A stretch of DNA of 64,000 nucleotides, taken from assembly GCA_015057115.1 (NCBI GenBank), contig SVEZ01000002.1:62001-126000 (forward strand), given 5' to 3'. Source of the stretch: Lachnospiraceae bacterium. Lineage in GTDB: Bacteria > Bacillota > Clostridia > Lachnospirales > Lachnospiraceae. Shown piece by piece: positions 33,889-42,821 of the stretch (positions within the stretch are counted from its first letter, which is position 1; the number at the start of each line of letters is the position of its first letter). The notes under the pieces were generated by a model. That model was not told the DNA's origin. It did no database searches and saw only the letters and a list, made by a program, of their open reading frames with translations. The position numbers and the translations under genes are program-made.

Positions 33889-35124
33889 ATGAAAAGAAGG
33901 CGGAGCCTGTTTCTAATAGTTCTTTTATTAATTCAATTAAACAGTTGTCAATTGGTTGCCCGTGGGGCATCTCAAAAGCCTTTACCTCCGAAAATCCATG
34001 CATCAGCTTTTTGCGTATTGGATGGGGAAAACGGCCGGGTATTGTGGGAGAAAAACAGTGAAAAAGTATTGTCAAATGCCAGCACCACCAAGATAGTAAC
34101 CTGTATTCTTGCCCTGGAAAACTGCAAATTGGACGAAGAAGTGACCGTCAGTGCTTATGCGGCAGGGATGCCTCGGGTTCATTTAGGCATGAAACCGGGT
34201 GAACAATACCGTTTGGAGGATCTTTTATATGCCATGATGTTAGAATCTTTTAATGATGTGGCAGTTGCCATAGCGGAACATGTCAGCGGTTCCGTAGAGG
34301 CTTTTGCGGAAAAAATGAATGAGAAGGCGTCAAAGCTATGTGATAAAAAAGCGCATTTTGTAACCCCCAACGGTCTGGATGCAGAGGGGCATGGAATTTC
34401 TGCCGTGAACCTTGCACGTATTATGGGATATTGCGTACAGGCTTCCCCGCAAAAGGAAAAATTTTTAAAGATTACTGGAGCAAACAGCCATTCCTTTCAA
34501 GAGTTGACTACCGGTCGAAGTATTACGGTTCACAATCACAATTCCATGTTGGGCCGGGAGGGAATTTACAGCGGAAAAACCGGTTTTACGGGAAAAGCAG
34601 GATACTGTTATGTGGCGGCGGCAAAAATATATGGTCATACTGTATGTATTGCACTTTTGGCAAGCGGCTGGCCTCCCAATAAAAATTTCAAATGGCAGGA
34701 TTGTTGCATGCTTTTAAAAGCTTTGTCTAAACAATTGGCTGAAAAATCTTTTCCCGGAATTCCAAGAGGATATGTCAAAGTAAAAAATACGGCTTTTATG
34801 TCCAAAACAGCCTTGATACCCGATAGTATAAAAATCCGTTATAAAAGTATACTCCCAAAGCACCGAGGAATCCTTTTATTTGATGGAGAACGTATAAAAA
34901 CCCGCATATTTTTAAAAAGAGGAATGAAGCTCCCGGTAAAAAAGGATCAGATTATAGGAGAAGCTCATTGGTATGTTGATGGAAACTGTGTGGCTATAGA
35001 GCCTATTTTTTCAGTGAAAAATTACGAAGAAATTTCACTTTTAAAAGTAGTAAACCATTGCTTTAAGAAGTTTTTGTTAAATCGCATAAATTTACGGAAT
35101 TTTCCGTTGAAAAATTGTACTTAA
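33889..35124 (+). CDS. D-alanyl-D-alanine carboxypeptidase (S11, DacF-like)
   Basis: A secreted penicillin-binding protein that trims the terminal D-Ala of peptidoglycan stem peptides. Signal peptide at residues 1-27 (KRRRSLFLIVLLLIQL). Catalytic motifs are ASTTK (SxxK), the SFN of ESFNDV (SxN) and GKTGFTGKAG (KTG). A C-terminal beta-rich domain follows; no obvious amphipathic anchor at the end. Start at 33889 has GAGG six bases upstream; the ATG at 33877 has its AAGGG too close. A TATGAT at 33860 may be its -10 box. Total about 411 residues. Confidence 0.9.
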   Translation: MKRRRSLFLIVLLLIQLNSCQLVARGASQKPLPPKIHASAFCVLDGENGRVLWEKNSEKVLSNASTTKIVTCILALENCKLDEEVTVSAYAAGMPRVHLGMKPGEQYRLEDLLYAMMLESFNDVAVAIAEHVSGSVEAFAEKMNEKASKLCDKKAHFVTPNGLDAEGHGISAVNLARIMGYCVQASPQKEKFLKITGANSHSFQELTTGRSITVHNHNSMLGREGIYSGKTGFTGKAGYCYVAAAKIYGHTVCIALLASGWPPNKNFKWQDCCMLLKALSKQLAEKSFPGIPRGYVKVKNTAFMSKTALIPDSIKIRYKSILPKHRGILLFDGERIKTRIFLKRGMKLPVKKDQIIGEAHWYVDGNCVAIEPIFSVKNYEEISLLKVVNHCFKKFLLNRINLRNFPLKNCT

Positions 35125-35166
35125 AGGAATACAATATCAAATGTAGATTATGTAGGAGGTAGATAC

Positions 35167-36567
35167 ATGAGTGTAATGCAAGAAAATGTTGCACGTAAGC
35201 GTATTTTATCCTTCGTGGATGAAGGTAGCTTTGTGGAACTGTTTGAAACGGTTACCTCTAGAAGCACGGATATGACGATTCGGGATTATCAGGATGCTTC
35301 CGACGGTGTGGTGACCGGATATGGATTAATGAATGGACGCCTGGTATTTCTTTACAGTCAGAATCCGGATGTATTAAACGGATCATTGGGTGAAATGCAC
35401 TGCAAGAAGATTGTTGAGTTATATGCGCAGGCATTGAAAATGGGGGCACCGATTATCGCACTTTTGGATAGTTCCGGAATGCGGTTACAGGAAGGAGTTG
35501 ACGCTCTGACCGGATTTGGTGAGGTTTTAAGCGCTGTAAATGAAGCAAGCGGACTTATTCCAATGTACAGCGTTATTTACGGAAACTGTGGCGGTGGATT
35601 AAGCTTGATTCCGGCATTGTCAGATTTTTCCTATATGGTTGATAAGAAGGGACGCTTATTTGTAAACTCTCCGAATGCCATTGATGAGAACTATCAGGAC
35701 AAGCTGGATACAGCCGACGGCAAATTTAAAGCTTTATATTCCGGCATCGTAGATGATTGCCTGGGAGAAGAGGAGATTGTGGATCGAATCAGACGGCTTT
35801 TGGAAATCTTACCGGCAAACAATACTGAGGGTATTTATACAGATATGTGTAAGGACGATTTAAATCGTCTGGTGGAAGGAATGGATTCTTCCAATTATGA
35901 GGCAAAAGCTCTTATTTCCAACATTTCCGATGGCTATGAGTTTGTGGAAACCAAGACTCAGTATGCTCCGGAGATGATTACTGGATTTATTCGCTTGAAT
36001 GCCATGACAGTTGGTGTTCTTGCCAACAAAGAAGACAGCGACCGCTTAACGGTGGAAGGACTATCCAAGGGTACGGATTTCATTCGTTTCTGTGACGCCT
36101 ATGATATTCCTTTATTGGTTGTGGCAGATACTTGTGGATTTGAAACCACGGTTGCCGCAGAGAAGTCCATGGGACGTCAAATGGCAGCCTTTATGAGTGC
36201 TCTTTGTGAAGCAGATATTCCAAAGGTTACTTTGCTTCCTCATAAAGCTTACGGAAGTGCTTATTTAATGATGAATTCCAAGTCCGTTGGTGCGGATTTT
36301 GTATATGCTTGGCCGGATGTTGAAATGGGTATTCTGCCGGCAAAACAGGCTGCGGAGATTCTTTTTGCAAAAGAAGATGCTGCAGTTCGTAATGAAAAGA
36401 TGGCTGCTTATGAGGAAAGCCATAATCATGTAAATGCATTTGCAAAACGTGCTCAGGTAGATCGTGTTATTGCACCGGAAGCGACCAGAAAATATCTGGT
36501 TTCCGCTTTTGACCTTTTATATACGAAATATGCCTGCGTACAGGATAAGAAACATAGTTTGCGATAA
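35167..36567 (+). CDS. Carboxyltransferase subunit, 12S/MmdA-like (CoA-ester type)
   Basis: A 466-residue crotonase-fold carboxyltransferase with two repeats, as in methylmalonyl-CoA decarboxylase alpha or the 12S transcarboxylase subunit. The first half has SDGVVTGYGLMNGRLVF and LDSSGMRLQEGVDALTGFGE; the second GLSKGTDFIRFCDAYDIPLLVVADTCGF and a glycine-rich oxyanion region. No biotin carboxylase or carrier is fused. It heads a five-gene operon with OadG, biotin carrier, OadB and a keto-acid carboxyltransferase. The sequence is shorter than standard MmdA (about 510), so the acyl-CoA substrate is uncertain. No clear promoter or terminator was found in the 42-base gap before it, apart from its GGAGG. 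Confidence 0.82.
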   Translation: MSVMQENVARKRILSFVDEGSFVELFETVTSRSTDMTIRDYQDASDGVVTGYGLMNGRLVFLYSQNPDVLNGSLGEMHCKKIVELYAQALKMGAPIIALLDSSGMRLQEGVDALTGFGEVLSAVNEASGLIPMYSVIYGNCGGGLSLIPALSDFSYMVDKKGRLFVNSPNAIDENYQDKLDTADGKFKALYSGIVDDCLGEEEIVDRIRRLLEILPANNTEGIYTDMCKDDLNRLVEGMDSSNYEAKALISNISDGYEFVETKTQYAPEMITGFIRLNAMTVGVLANKEDSDRLTVEGLSKGTDFIRFCDAYDIPLLVVADTCGFETTVAAEKSMGRQMAAFMSALCEADIPKVTLLPHKAYGSAYLMMNSKSVGADFVYAWPDVEMGILPAKQAAEILFAKEDAAVRNEKMAAYEESHNHVNAFAKRAQVDRVIAPEATRKYLVSAFDLLYTKYACVQDKKHSLR

Positions 36568-36578
36568 GGAGTGACGAG

Positions 36579-36875
36579 ATGTTACTACATGCTTTATTAA
36601 ATGTGATACTTGGTATGGGTTCCGTGTTCCTTGTATTAATACTGATTTCTCTTGTTATTTATTGCTTTAATATCTTCCCGGTAATCGAGAAGAAGTTTAA
36701 AAAGCAACCGGAGAAAAATGTAAGTACGCCGGAACTGCCAAAAGAACTACAGATTCTGAACGAAGTAGAAGAAGAGGATGAAGGTGAAATTGTAGCCGCG
36801 ATTATGGCAGCCATCACTGCATATACCGGAATGAGTCAGGATGATTTTGTGGTAAGAAGTATCGTAAGAAGATAA
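36579..36875 (+). CDS. OadG-family small membrane subunit of the sodium-pump decarboxylase
   Basis: A 98-residue protein with one membrane helix (residues 9-30), an acidic linker and the family C-terminal EIVAAIMAAITAYTG...VRSIVRR. The gamma subunit anchors the carboxyltransferase to the membrane pump. AAGGAGTG precedes the ATG and the gene is tightly packed in the operon. Confidence 0.88.
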   Translation: MLLHALLNVILGMGSVFLVLILISLVIYCFNIFPVIEKKFKKQPEKNVSTPELPKELQILNEVEEEDEGEIVAAIMAAITAYTGMSQDDFVVRSIVRR

Positions 36876-36897
36876 TTTAGGAAAGGAACGTAGAAAT

Positions 36898-37266
36898 ATG
36901 AAAAGCTATACTGTAACCGTGAATGGAGTTACTTATGATGTAACAGTAGAAGAGAATGTGGGCGGCGCAGCGCCACAGATGGATATGCCACGTCGTCAGC
37001 CATCTATGCCTGCAAAACCGGCTAAGGCAGCTGCTGCAGGCGGAGCAAAAGGTGCAAAGGCAATTACAGCCGGAGCAGCCGGAAAGATTTTAAAAGTAGA
37101 TGTTAAAATTGGCGATACCGTTAAGGTTGGACAGAATGTTGCCATGTTAGAGGTTATGAAGATGGAAACACCTATTGTTTCAAGTGACGAAGGTACCGTT
37201 GCCTCCATCGAAATCAAAGAAGGAGACAACGTAGAGGCAGGAGCAACCCTGATTACGTTGAACTAA
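36898..37266 (+). CDS. Biotin carboxyl carrier protein of the decarboxylase
   Basis: A 122-residue carrier that swings carboxybiotin between active sites. N-terminal YTVTVNGVTYDVTVEE, then an Ala/Pro/Lys linker (residues 30-60), then the biotinyl domain with the target lysine in EVMKMETP (Val instead of the common Ala in the AMKM motif). It lies between the OadG and OadB genes. Confidence 0.94.
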   Translation: MKSYTVTVNGVTYDVTVEENVGGAAPQMDMPRRQPSMPAKPAKAAAAGGAKGAKAITAGAAGKILKVDVKIGDTVKVGQNVAMLEVMKMETPIVSSDEGTVASIEIKEGDNVEAGATLITLN

Positions 37267-37279
37267 TAGGAGGCTTATT

Positions 37280-38428
37280 ATGGAATACATTACAGACACA
37301 CTGTATAATCTTATACATCAGTCTGCATTCTTTAACCTCACCTGGAAGAACGGAGTTATGATTCTGATAGCATGTGTATTATTGTATTTTGCTATCCGAA
37401 AGAAATATGAGCCATTGTTGCTTGTGCCAATTGCATTTGGTATGTTGCTTGTAAATCTGTTCCCGGACATTATGATGAAGGCTGAGGATGCAGAAAACGG
37501 GGTTGCAGGATTGTTCCGATATTTTTATCTGCTAGACGAATGGTCCATTATGCCATCCTTAATCTTTTTGGGAGTTGGAGCTTCCACGGACTTTGGTCCG
37601 CTGATTGCAAACCCCAAAAGCTTCTTGTTGGGAGCAAGTGCCCAGTTTGGTGTATTTGCTGCCTACCTGGCAGCCATCGCCGTTGGATTTAACGATATGG
37701 CGGCGGCAGCTATTTCTATCATCGGTGGTGCAGACGGACCTACCTCCATTTTCCTTGCAGGTAAACTGGGGCAGGGAGATTTAATGGGACCTATTGCGGT
37801 AGCCGCCTATTCCTATATGGCGCTGGTACCTATGATTCAGCCGCCTATTATGAAAGCATTAACCACCAAAGAAGAACGAATGATCAAGATGAAACAGCTT
37901 CGAAATGTATCCAAGCTGGAACGTATTTTATTCCCCATTGTGGTTACCATCGTGGTTGTATTGATTATTCCACAGACAGCACCGCTTCTTGGTATGCTGA
38001 TGCTTGGAAATCTCTTTAGAGAATCCGGTGTGGTGAAACAGTTAACCGACACTGCTTCCAATGCATTGATGTATATCGTAGTAATTTTACTTGGTGTTTC
38101 CGTAGGCGGAACCACCAGTGCAGAAAACTTCCTGAAAATCGATACCTTGTTAATCGTATTTTTAGGTCTGCTTGCTTTCGCATTCGGAACAGCAGCCGGT
38201 GTTATCTTCGGTAAGATTATGTGTAAGGTAACACACGGAGAAGTAAACCCATTGATTGGTGCGGCCGGAGTTTCCGCAGTACCAATGTCTGCCCGTGTGG
38301 CACAGAAGGTTGGAGCAGAAGAAGATCCTACCAACTTCCTGTTAATGCATGCAATGGGACCGAATGTTGCCGGTGTTATCGGAACAGCCGTAGCAGCCGG
38401 AGTATTTATGGCTATCTTTGGTGTATAG
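37280..38428 (+). CDS. Sodium-ion-translocating decarboxylase beta subunit (OadB family)
   Basis: A 382-residue membrane protein with about nine helices. It decarboxylates carboxybiotin and exports sodium ions. Family signatures are FLGVGASTDFGPLIANPK, the ion-site region SIIGGADGPTSIFLA and a symmetric C-terminal GAAGVSAVPMSARV. Gene order after the biotin carrier matches known pump operons. Confidence 0.94.
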   Translation: MEYITDTLYNLIHQSAFFNLTWKNGVMILIACVLLYFAIRKKYEPLLLVPIAFGMLLVNLFPDIMMKAEDAENGVAGLFRYFYLLDEWSIMPSLIFLGVGASTDFGPLIANPKSFLLGASAQFGVFAAYLAAIAVGFNDMAAAAISIIGGADGPTSIFLAGKLGQGDLMGPIAVAAYSYMALVPMIQPPIMKALTTKEERMIKMKQLRNVSKLERILFPIVVTIVVVLIIPQTAPLLGMLMLGNLFRESGVVKQLTDTASNALMYIVVILLGVSVGGTTSAENFLKIDTLLIVFLGLLAFAFGTAAGVIFGKIMCKVTHGEVNPLIGAAGVSAVPMSARVAQKVGAEEDPTNFLLMHAMGPNVAGVIGTAVAAGVFMAIFGV

Positions 38429-38441
38429 GAGGATATGAAAC

Positions 38442-39854
38442 ATGTCGAATCAGAACAAAAAACCCGTCGGCATTACTGAAACAGTACTTCGAGATGCACA
38501 TCAGTCCTTGATTGCAACTCGTATGACGACTGAGCAAATGTTGCCGATTATTGATAAAATGGACAAGGTTGGCTATCACTCTGTAGAGTGTTGGGGTGGA
38601 GCAACCTTTGATGCCTGCCTTCGATTTTTGAAAGAAGATCCCTGGGAGAGACTTCGTAAACTTCGTGCAGGCTTCAAGAATACGAAATTGCAGATGCTTT
38701 TCCGTGGACAGAATATTTTAGGATATCGTCACTACGCAGATGACGTAGTAGAATATTTTGTTCAGAAATCCATAGCAAACGGTATTGATATCATTCGTAT
38801 TTTTGACTGTTTGAATGATATTCGTAATCTGCAGACTGCAGTTAATGCAGCAAACAAGGAAAAAGGCGATGCGCAGGTAGCCCTTTCGTATACTTTGGGC
38901 GATGCCTATACTTTGGAATATTGGAAAGATATTGCGAAACGTATCGAAGATATGGGTGCCAATTCTTTGTGTATTAAGGATATGGCAGGATTGCTGGTTC
39001 CTTACCGTGCAGAAGAGTTGGTAGGTACCTTAAAGGATACCGTTTCCATTCCGATTCAGCTTCATACACACTATACCAGTGGTGTTGCCAGCATGACCTA
39101 TTTAAAAGCTATTGAAGCAGGCTGTGATGTGATTGATACTGCAATGTCACCGTTGGCATTGGGAACCAGCCAGCCGGCTACGGAAGTTATGGTAGAAGCC
39201 TTACGCGGAACTCCGTATGATACCGGTCTTGATCAGAATCTGTTGGCAGAGATTTCCGAATACTTCCGCCCAATGAGAGAAGAATTCATTGCCAGCGGAC
39301 TTTTAAGCACCAAGGTTCTTGGCGTAAATATTAATACCTTACGTTATCAGGTTCCTGGAGGAATGTTAAGTAATATGATTTCCCAGTTAAAGGAGCAGAA
39401 CGCAGAAGATAAGTACGAAGAGGTATTAAAGGAAATCCCGAGAGTTCGTAAGGACCTTGGTGAGCCGCCACTTGTAACTCCAAGTAGCCAGATTGTTGGA
39501 ACCCAGGCAGTGTTCAATGTACTGGCAGGAGAACGGTATAAGATGGTTACCAAAGAAACCAAAGCAATTTTACGCGGTGAATACGGACAGACCGTTAAAC
39601 CATTTAATCCGGAAGTTGTTAAGAAGGCTCTGGGGGATGAAAAGCAGATTACCTGCCGCCCGGCAGACTTATTGGATAATGAGTTGGATACTCTTCGTAA
39701 GGAAGCAGCTCAGTACATCCGTCAGGATGAAGACGTTCTCACCTATGCATTATTCCCACAGGTGGCAACAGAATTCTTTAAGTACAGAGATGCACAGCTT
39801 ACCAAGGTGGATGATAAAGTTTCCGACAAAGAAGTAGGAGCATATCCGGCATAA
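38442..39854 (+). CDS. Keto-acid carboxyltransferase, OadA/PycB/5S-like
   Basis: A 470-residue TIM-barrel carboxyltransferase related to oxaloacetate decarboxylase alpha and pyruvate carboxylase subunit B. Motifs: TVLRDAHQSL with metal-binding Asp, ECWGGATFD, the carbamylated-lysine site in SLCIKDMAGL and metal histidines in QLHTHYTSG. There is no C-terminal biotin domain, so it must use the separate carrier of this operon. Its substrate is probably oxaloacetate/pyruvate. Last gene of the operon; a terminator follows. Confidence 0.92.
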   Translation: MSNQNKKPVGITETVLRDAHQSLIATRMTTEQMLPIIDKMDKVGYHSVECWGGATFDACLRFLKEDPWERLRKLRAGFKNTKLQMLFRGQNILGYRHYADDVVEYFVQKSIANGIDIIRIFDCLNDIRNLQTAVNAANKEKGDAQVALSYTLGDAYTLEYWKDIAKRIEDMGANSLCIKDMAGLLVPYRAEELVGTLKDTVSIPIQLHTHYTSGVASMTYLKAIEAGCDVIDTAMSPLALGTSQPATEVMVEALRGTPYDTGLDQNLLAEISEYFRPMREEFIASGLLSTKVLGVNINTLRYQVPGGMLSNMISQLKEQNAEDKYEEVLKEIPRVRKDLGEPPLVTPSSQIVGTQAVFNVLAGERYKMVTKETKAILRGEYGQTVKPFNPEVVKKALGDEKQITCRPADLLDNELDTLRKEAAQYIRQDEDVLTYALFPQVATEFFKYRDAQLTKVDDKVSDKEVGAYPA

Positions 39855-39895
39855 TTTAGCTTCCAAAGTTTTTCTTTATGTATCATAAAAAGGAT

Positions 39896-39934
39896 GAGTC
39901 AGGTAAAACAAATGTTTGCCTGGCTCGTTCTTTT
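39896..39934 (+). terminator. Terminator of the biotin enzyme operon
   Basis: GAGTCAGGTAAA / TTTGCCTGGCTC stem (two G-U pairs) with a T-rich tail; the right arm holds the -35 box of the next gene. Confidence 0.78.
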
Positions 39935-39944
39935 ATGATAAAAT
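39916..39944 (+). promoter_or_regulatory. Promoter of the RpiR regulator gene
   Basis: TTGCCT, 17 bases, TAAAAT; the -35 lies in the preceding terminator stem. Confidence 0.6.
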
Positions 39945-39976
39945 AGGAAAGAGTTAACGGATAGAAAGGGACAAAC

Positions 39977-40900
39977 ATGGCAAATACAAACGAAATATTA
40001 AACCGCATTAATGAACGCTATAGCAAGATGAGTAAAGGACAGAAGATTTTGTCCACGTATATAACAGAAGAATATGACAAGGCTGCTTTTTTAACTGCGG
40101 CGAAATTAGGCGAAACAGTAGGTGTCAGCGAATCTACGGTGGTACGTTTTGCAACCACATTAGGTTATGCGGGCTATCCGGAATTTCAGCAAGCCATGGC
40201 GGAATTGGTGAAGGAGAAATTGAAAGAAGCTCCGGCGCCAACGGTGGTATACGAGAATCTGGAGGACGATAAGATTTTGGATACGGTTTTGTTATCCGAT
40301 GCAAAGCGCATTGAACAGACCTTGTCCCAAATTGACGAACAGATTTTTGAAATTGCTGTAGATATGATTCATCAGGCAAAGAAGATTTATATAGTGGGAA
40401 TCCGAAGCTGCGCTCCCCTTGCTCAGTTTTTAGGATTCTATTTGAATATGATATACGATAATGTGCGAATCCTTTCCACAAATAGTTTAAGCGAATTGTT
40501 CGAGCAGATGATGCGTGTGAATAAGGACGATGTAGTAATCGGCATCAGTTTTCCAAGATATTCCATGAGAACTTTGAAAGCTTTGGAATTTGCCAACAAT
40601 CGCAGTGCCCGTATTATCAGTATTACGGACAGCGTGCATTCCCCTATGAATTTGTATTCTTCTTGTAATCTGATTGCGGAAAGCCAGATGTCCGGATTGG
40701 TGGATTCTTTGGTTGCACCTTTAAGTGTAATTAATGCTTTAATCATTGCACTTGCAAAGAAACGCCAAACTCAGGTAATGAAGAATCTGGATGAATTAGA
40801 AAGAATCTGGGATGAATATCAGGTCTACGGCAGCGATGAACTGGATTATGTAAGCGATGCCATGAAATGGAGATATAAACGTCCGGAGGATAAGGAATAG
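39977..40900 (+). CDS. MurR/RpiR family transcriptional regulator
   Basis: A 307-residue regulator. The N-terminal helix-turn-helix includes LGETVGVSESTVVRFATTLGYAGYPEFQ (about residues 40-70) and the C-terminal half is a sugar-isomerase SIS domain (KKIYIVGIRSCAPLAQFL; DVVIGISFPRYS). Members sense phosphosugars and control sugar or cell-wall amino sugar genes. No target genes lie next to it, so the effector is unknown; it precedes a flavoprotein gene by one base, suggesting cotranscription. Confidence 0.9.
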   Translation: MANTNEILNRINERYSKMSKGQKILSTYITEEYDKAAFLTAAKLGETVGVSESTVVRFATTLGYAGYPEFQQAMAELVKEKLKEAPAPTVVYENLEDDKILDTVLLSDAKRIEQTLSQIDEQIFEIAVDMIHQAKKIYIVGIRSCAPLAQFLGFYLNMIYDNVRILSTNSLSELFEQMMRVNKDDVVIGISFPRYSMRTLKALEFANNRSARIISITDSVHSPMNLYSSCNLIAESQMSGLVDSLVAPLSVINALIIALAKKRQTQVMKNLDELERIWDEYQVYGSDELDYVSDAMKWRYKRPEDKE

Positions 40901-40901
40901 A

Positions 40902-42143
40902 ATGAAAAATGTAATCGTAATCGGAGGCGGAGCAGCCGGAATGATGGCCGCCCTAGCCGCTGCAAAAAACGGACATCAGGTAACCCTTGTAGAGAAAAAT
41001 GAAAAATTGGGTAAGAAAATTTATATTACCGGAAAAGGCCGCTGTAATGTTACCAATGATTGTGATACAGAGGATTTCTTTAAGCAAGTTTTGCGAAATC
41101 CCAAATTTCTTTATTCTGCAGTTTATACCTATGACACATACCGCGTTCAACAGTTTTTTGAAGAACACGGATGTCCTTTGAAGGTAGAGCGAGGAGGAAG
41201 AGTTTTCCCCGTTTCAGATCATTCTTCTGATATTATACGCACGCTTGAGAAAGAATTACGTAATACCGGGGTGAAAATTTCTCTTTTTACCAAAGTAACA
41301 GAGATTTTAACGCAAGATAACAGAATCAGTAGCGTTAAAGTTATCAAGGATCGCAGAGAAGACCTTTTACCCGCAGATGCGGTGGTTCTTTGCACCGGAG
41401 GCTGTTCTTATCCTTCTACTGGAAGTACGGGAGACGGCTATAAATTTGCAGAAGCTTTCGGCCATGAAATTAAGACTCCAACCCCAAGCCTTGTTCCTTT
41501 TATTACGAAAGAAAGCTTTGTAAAAGATTTAATGGGACTTTCTTTAAAGAATGTAGAAGCAACCATTTGTGACTCGAAGGGAAAGAAATTATATAGTGAC
41601 TTTGGAGAAATGCTTTTTACCCATTTCGGAGTAAGCGGGCCCTTGATGCTTTCTGCGTCAGCAAAGGTGAACGATCAAATCGGGAAAGAAAATTTATATC
41701 TGACCATTGATTTGAAACCTGCTCTATCGAAAGAACAACTGGATAAACGTATTTTGCGGGACTTTGAAGAAAATCCCAATAGACAGTTTAAGAATGCAGT
41801 AACCGGACTTTTTCCCGGTAAACTTACTCCTGTTATGATTGCTTTATCAGGTATTGATCCGGAGAGGAAGGTTAATGAGATTACCAGAGCAATGCGGGAA
41901 GAATTCTGCAATTTAATTAAAGCCATGCCTTTAACATTAACAGGTGTCCGAGGCTTTGAAGAAGCCATTGTCACCAGAGGCGGAATTTCGGTAAAACAAA
42001 TTAATCCATCCACTATGGAATCGAAATTGATTTCCGGATTGTATTTTGCCGGAGAAGTACTGGATTTGGATGCTTATACAGGCGGATATAATCTGCAGAT
42101 CGCATGGTCAACAGGTTATCTTGCGGGAAGCAGTATCGAATAA
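40902..42143 (+). CDS. HI0933-family FAD-dependent oxidoreductase
   Basis: A 413-residue flavoprotein with a Rossmann FAD-binding start (VIGGGAAGMMAALAAAKNGH), the family motif GKGRCNVTND and a C-terminal FAGEVLDLDAYTGGYNLQ. The family includes BaiN-like proteins and others of unknown substrate. It begins one base after the RpiR stop and precedes cmk with a 9-base gap, forming a housekeeping operon through ispH and the S1 gene. Confidence 0.9.
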   Translation: MKNVIVIGGGAAGMMAALAAAKNGHQVTLVEKNEKLGKKIYITGKGRCNVTNDCDTEDFFKQVLRNPKFLYSAVYTYDTYRVQQFFEEHGCPLKVERGGRVFPVSDHSSDIIRTLEKELRNTGVKISLFTKVTEILTQDNRISSVKVIKDRREDLLPADAVVLCTGGCSYPSTGSTGDGYKFAEAFGHEIKTPTPSLVPFITKESFVKDLMGLSLKNVEATICDSKGKKLYSDFGEMLFTHFGVSGPLMLSASAKVNDQIGKENLYLTIDLKPALSKEQLDKRILRDFEENPNRQFKNAVTGLFPGKLTPVMIALSGIDPERKVNEITRAMREEFCNLIKAMPLTLTGVRGFEEAIVTRGGISVKQINPSTMESKLISGLYFAGEVLDLDAYTGGYNLQIAWSTGYLAGSSIE

Positions 42144-42152
42144 GGAGGAATT

Positions 42153-42821
42153 ATGAGTTTTAATGTAGCAATTGACGGACCGGCTGGAGCCGGAAAAAGT
42201 ACCATAGCCAAGGCTCTTGCCAAAGAGCTTCAGTTTGTATATGTAGATACGGGCGCAATGTACCGTGCCCTTGCCTATTTCTTTTTATCACGTAAAGCAG
42301 ATATTTCCAATGAAGAAGAGATTGGTGAATTTGTAAAAGAAGCAACTGTAGAGATTGCTTATGAAGACGGTAAGCAGCAGGTTTTGTTAAACGGAGAGAA
42401 TGTTACTTCGCATCTTCGTGAAGAAGAAGTAGGAAATGCCGCATCCAGAACCAGTGCGTATCCGGCTGTGAGAGCACATTTACTTAAATTACAACAGGAT
42501 CTTGCAGCAACACAAGATGTTATTATGGATGGAAGAGATATCGGAACCTGTGTTTTGCCAAAGGCTCAGTTGAAGATTTTCTTAACAGCCAGTGTGGAGA
42601 CCAGAGCAAAAAGACGCTATGATGAGTTACTTGCAAAAGGAGAGCAGGCGGATCTTTCCGAAATTGCAGCAGGTATTCAGGAACGGGATGAGCGGGATAT
42701 GAATCGCGAGATTGCCCCCTTGAAGCAGGCAGAAGATGCAGTCTTAGTTGACAGTTCTTATATGAGCATTGACGAGGTTGTAAATACCATACGAAATCTG
42801 GTTATGGAGCGAAGAGCATAA
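42153..42821 (+). CDS. cmk: Cytidylate kinase
   Basis: Converts CMP and dCMP to the diphosphates. P-loop DGPAGAGKST, YVDTGAMYRA and the DGRDIGT motif are present in a 222-residue protein. AAGGAGG precedes the ATG. Its stop overlaps the ispH start by one base (taatg). The cmk-ispH-S1 order is typical of Clostridia. Confidence 0.97.
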   Translation: MSFNVAIDGPAGAGKSTIAKALAKELQFVYVDTGAMYRALAYFFLSRKADISNEEEIGEFVKEATVEIAYEDGKQQVLLNGENVTSHLREEEVGNAASRTSAYPAVRAHLLKLQQDLAATQDVIMDGRDIGTCVLPKAQLKIFLTASVETRAKRRYDELLAKGEQADLSEIAAGIQERDERDMNREIAPLKQAEDAVLVDSSYMSIDEVVNTIRNLVMERRA

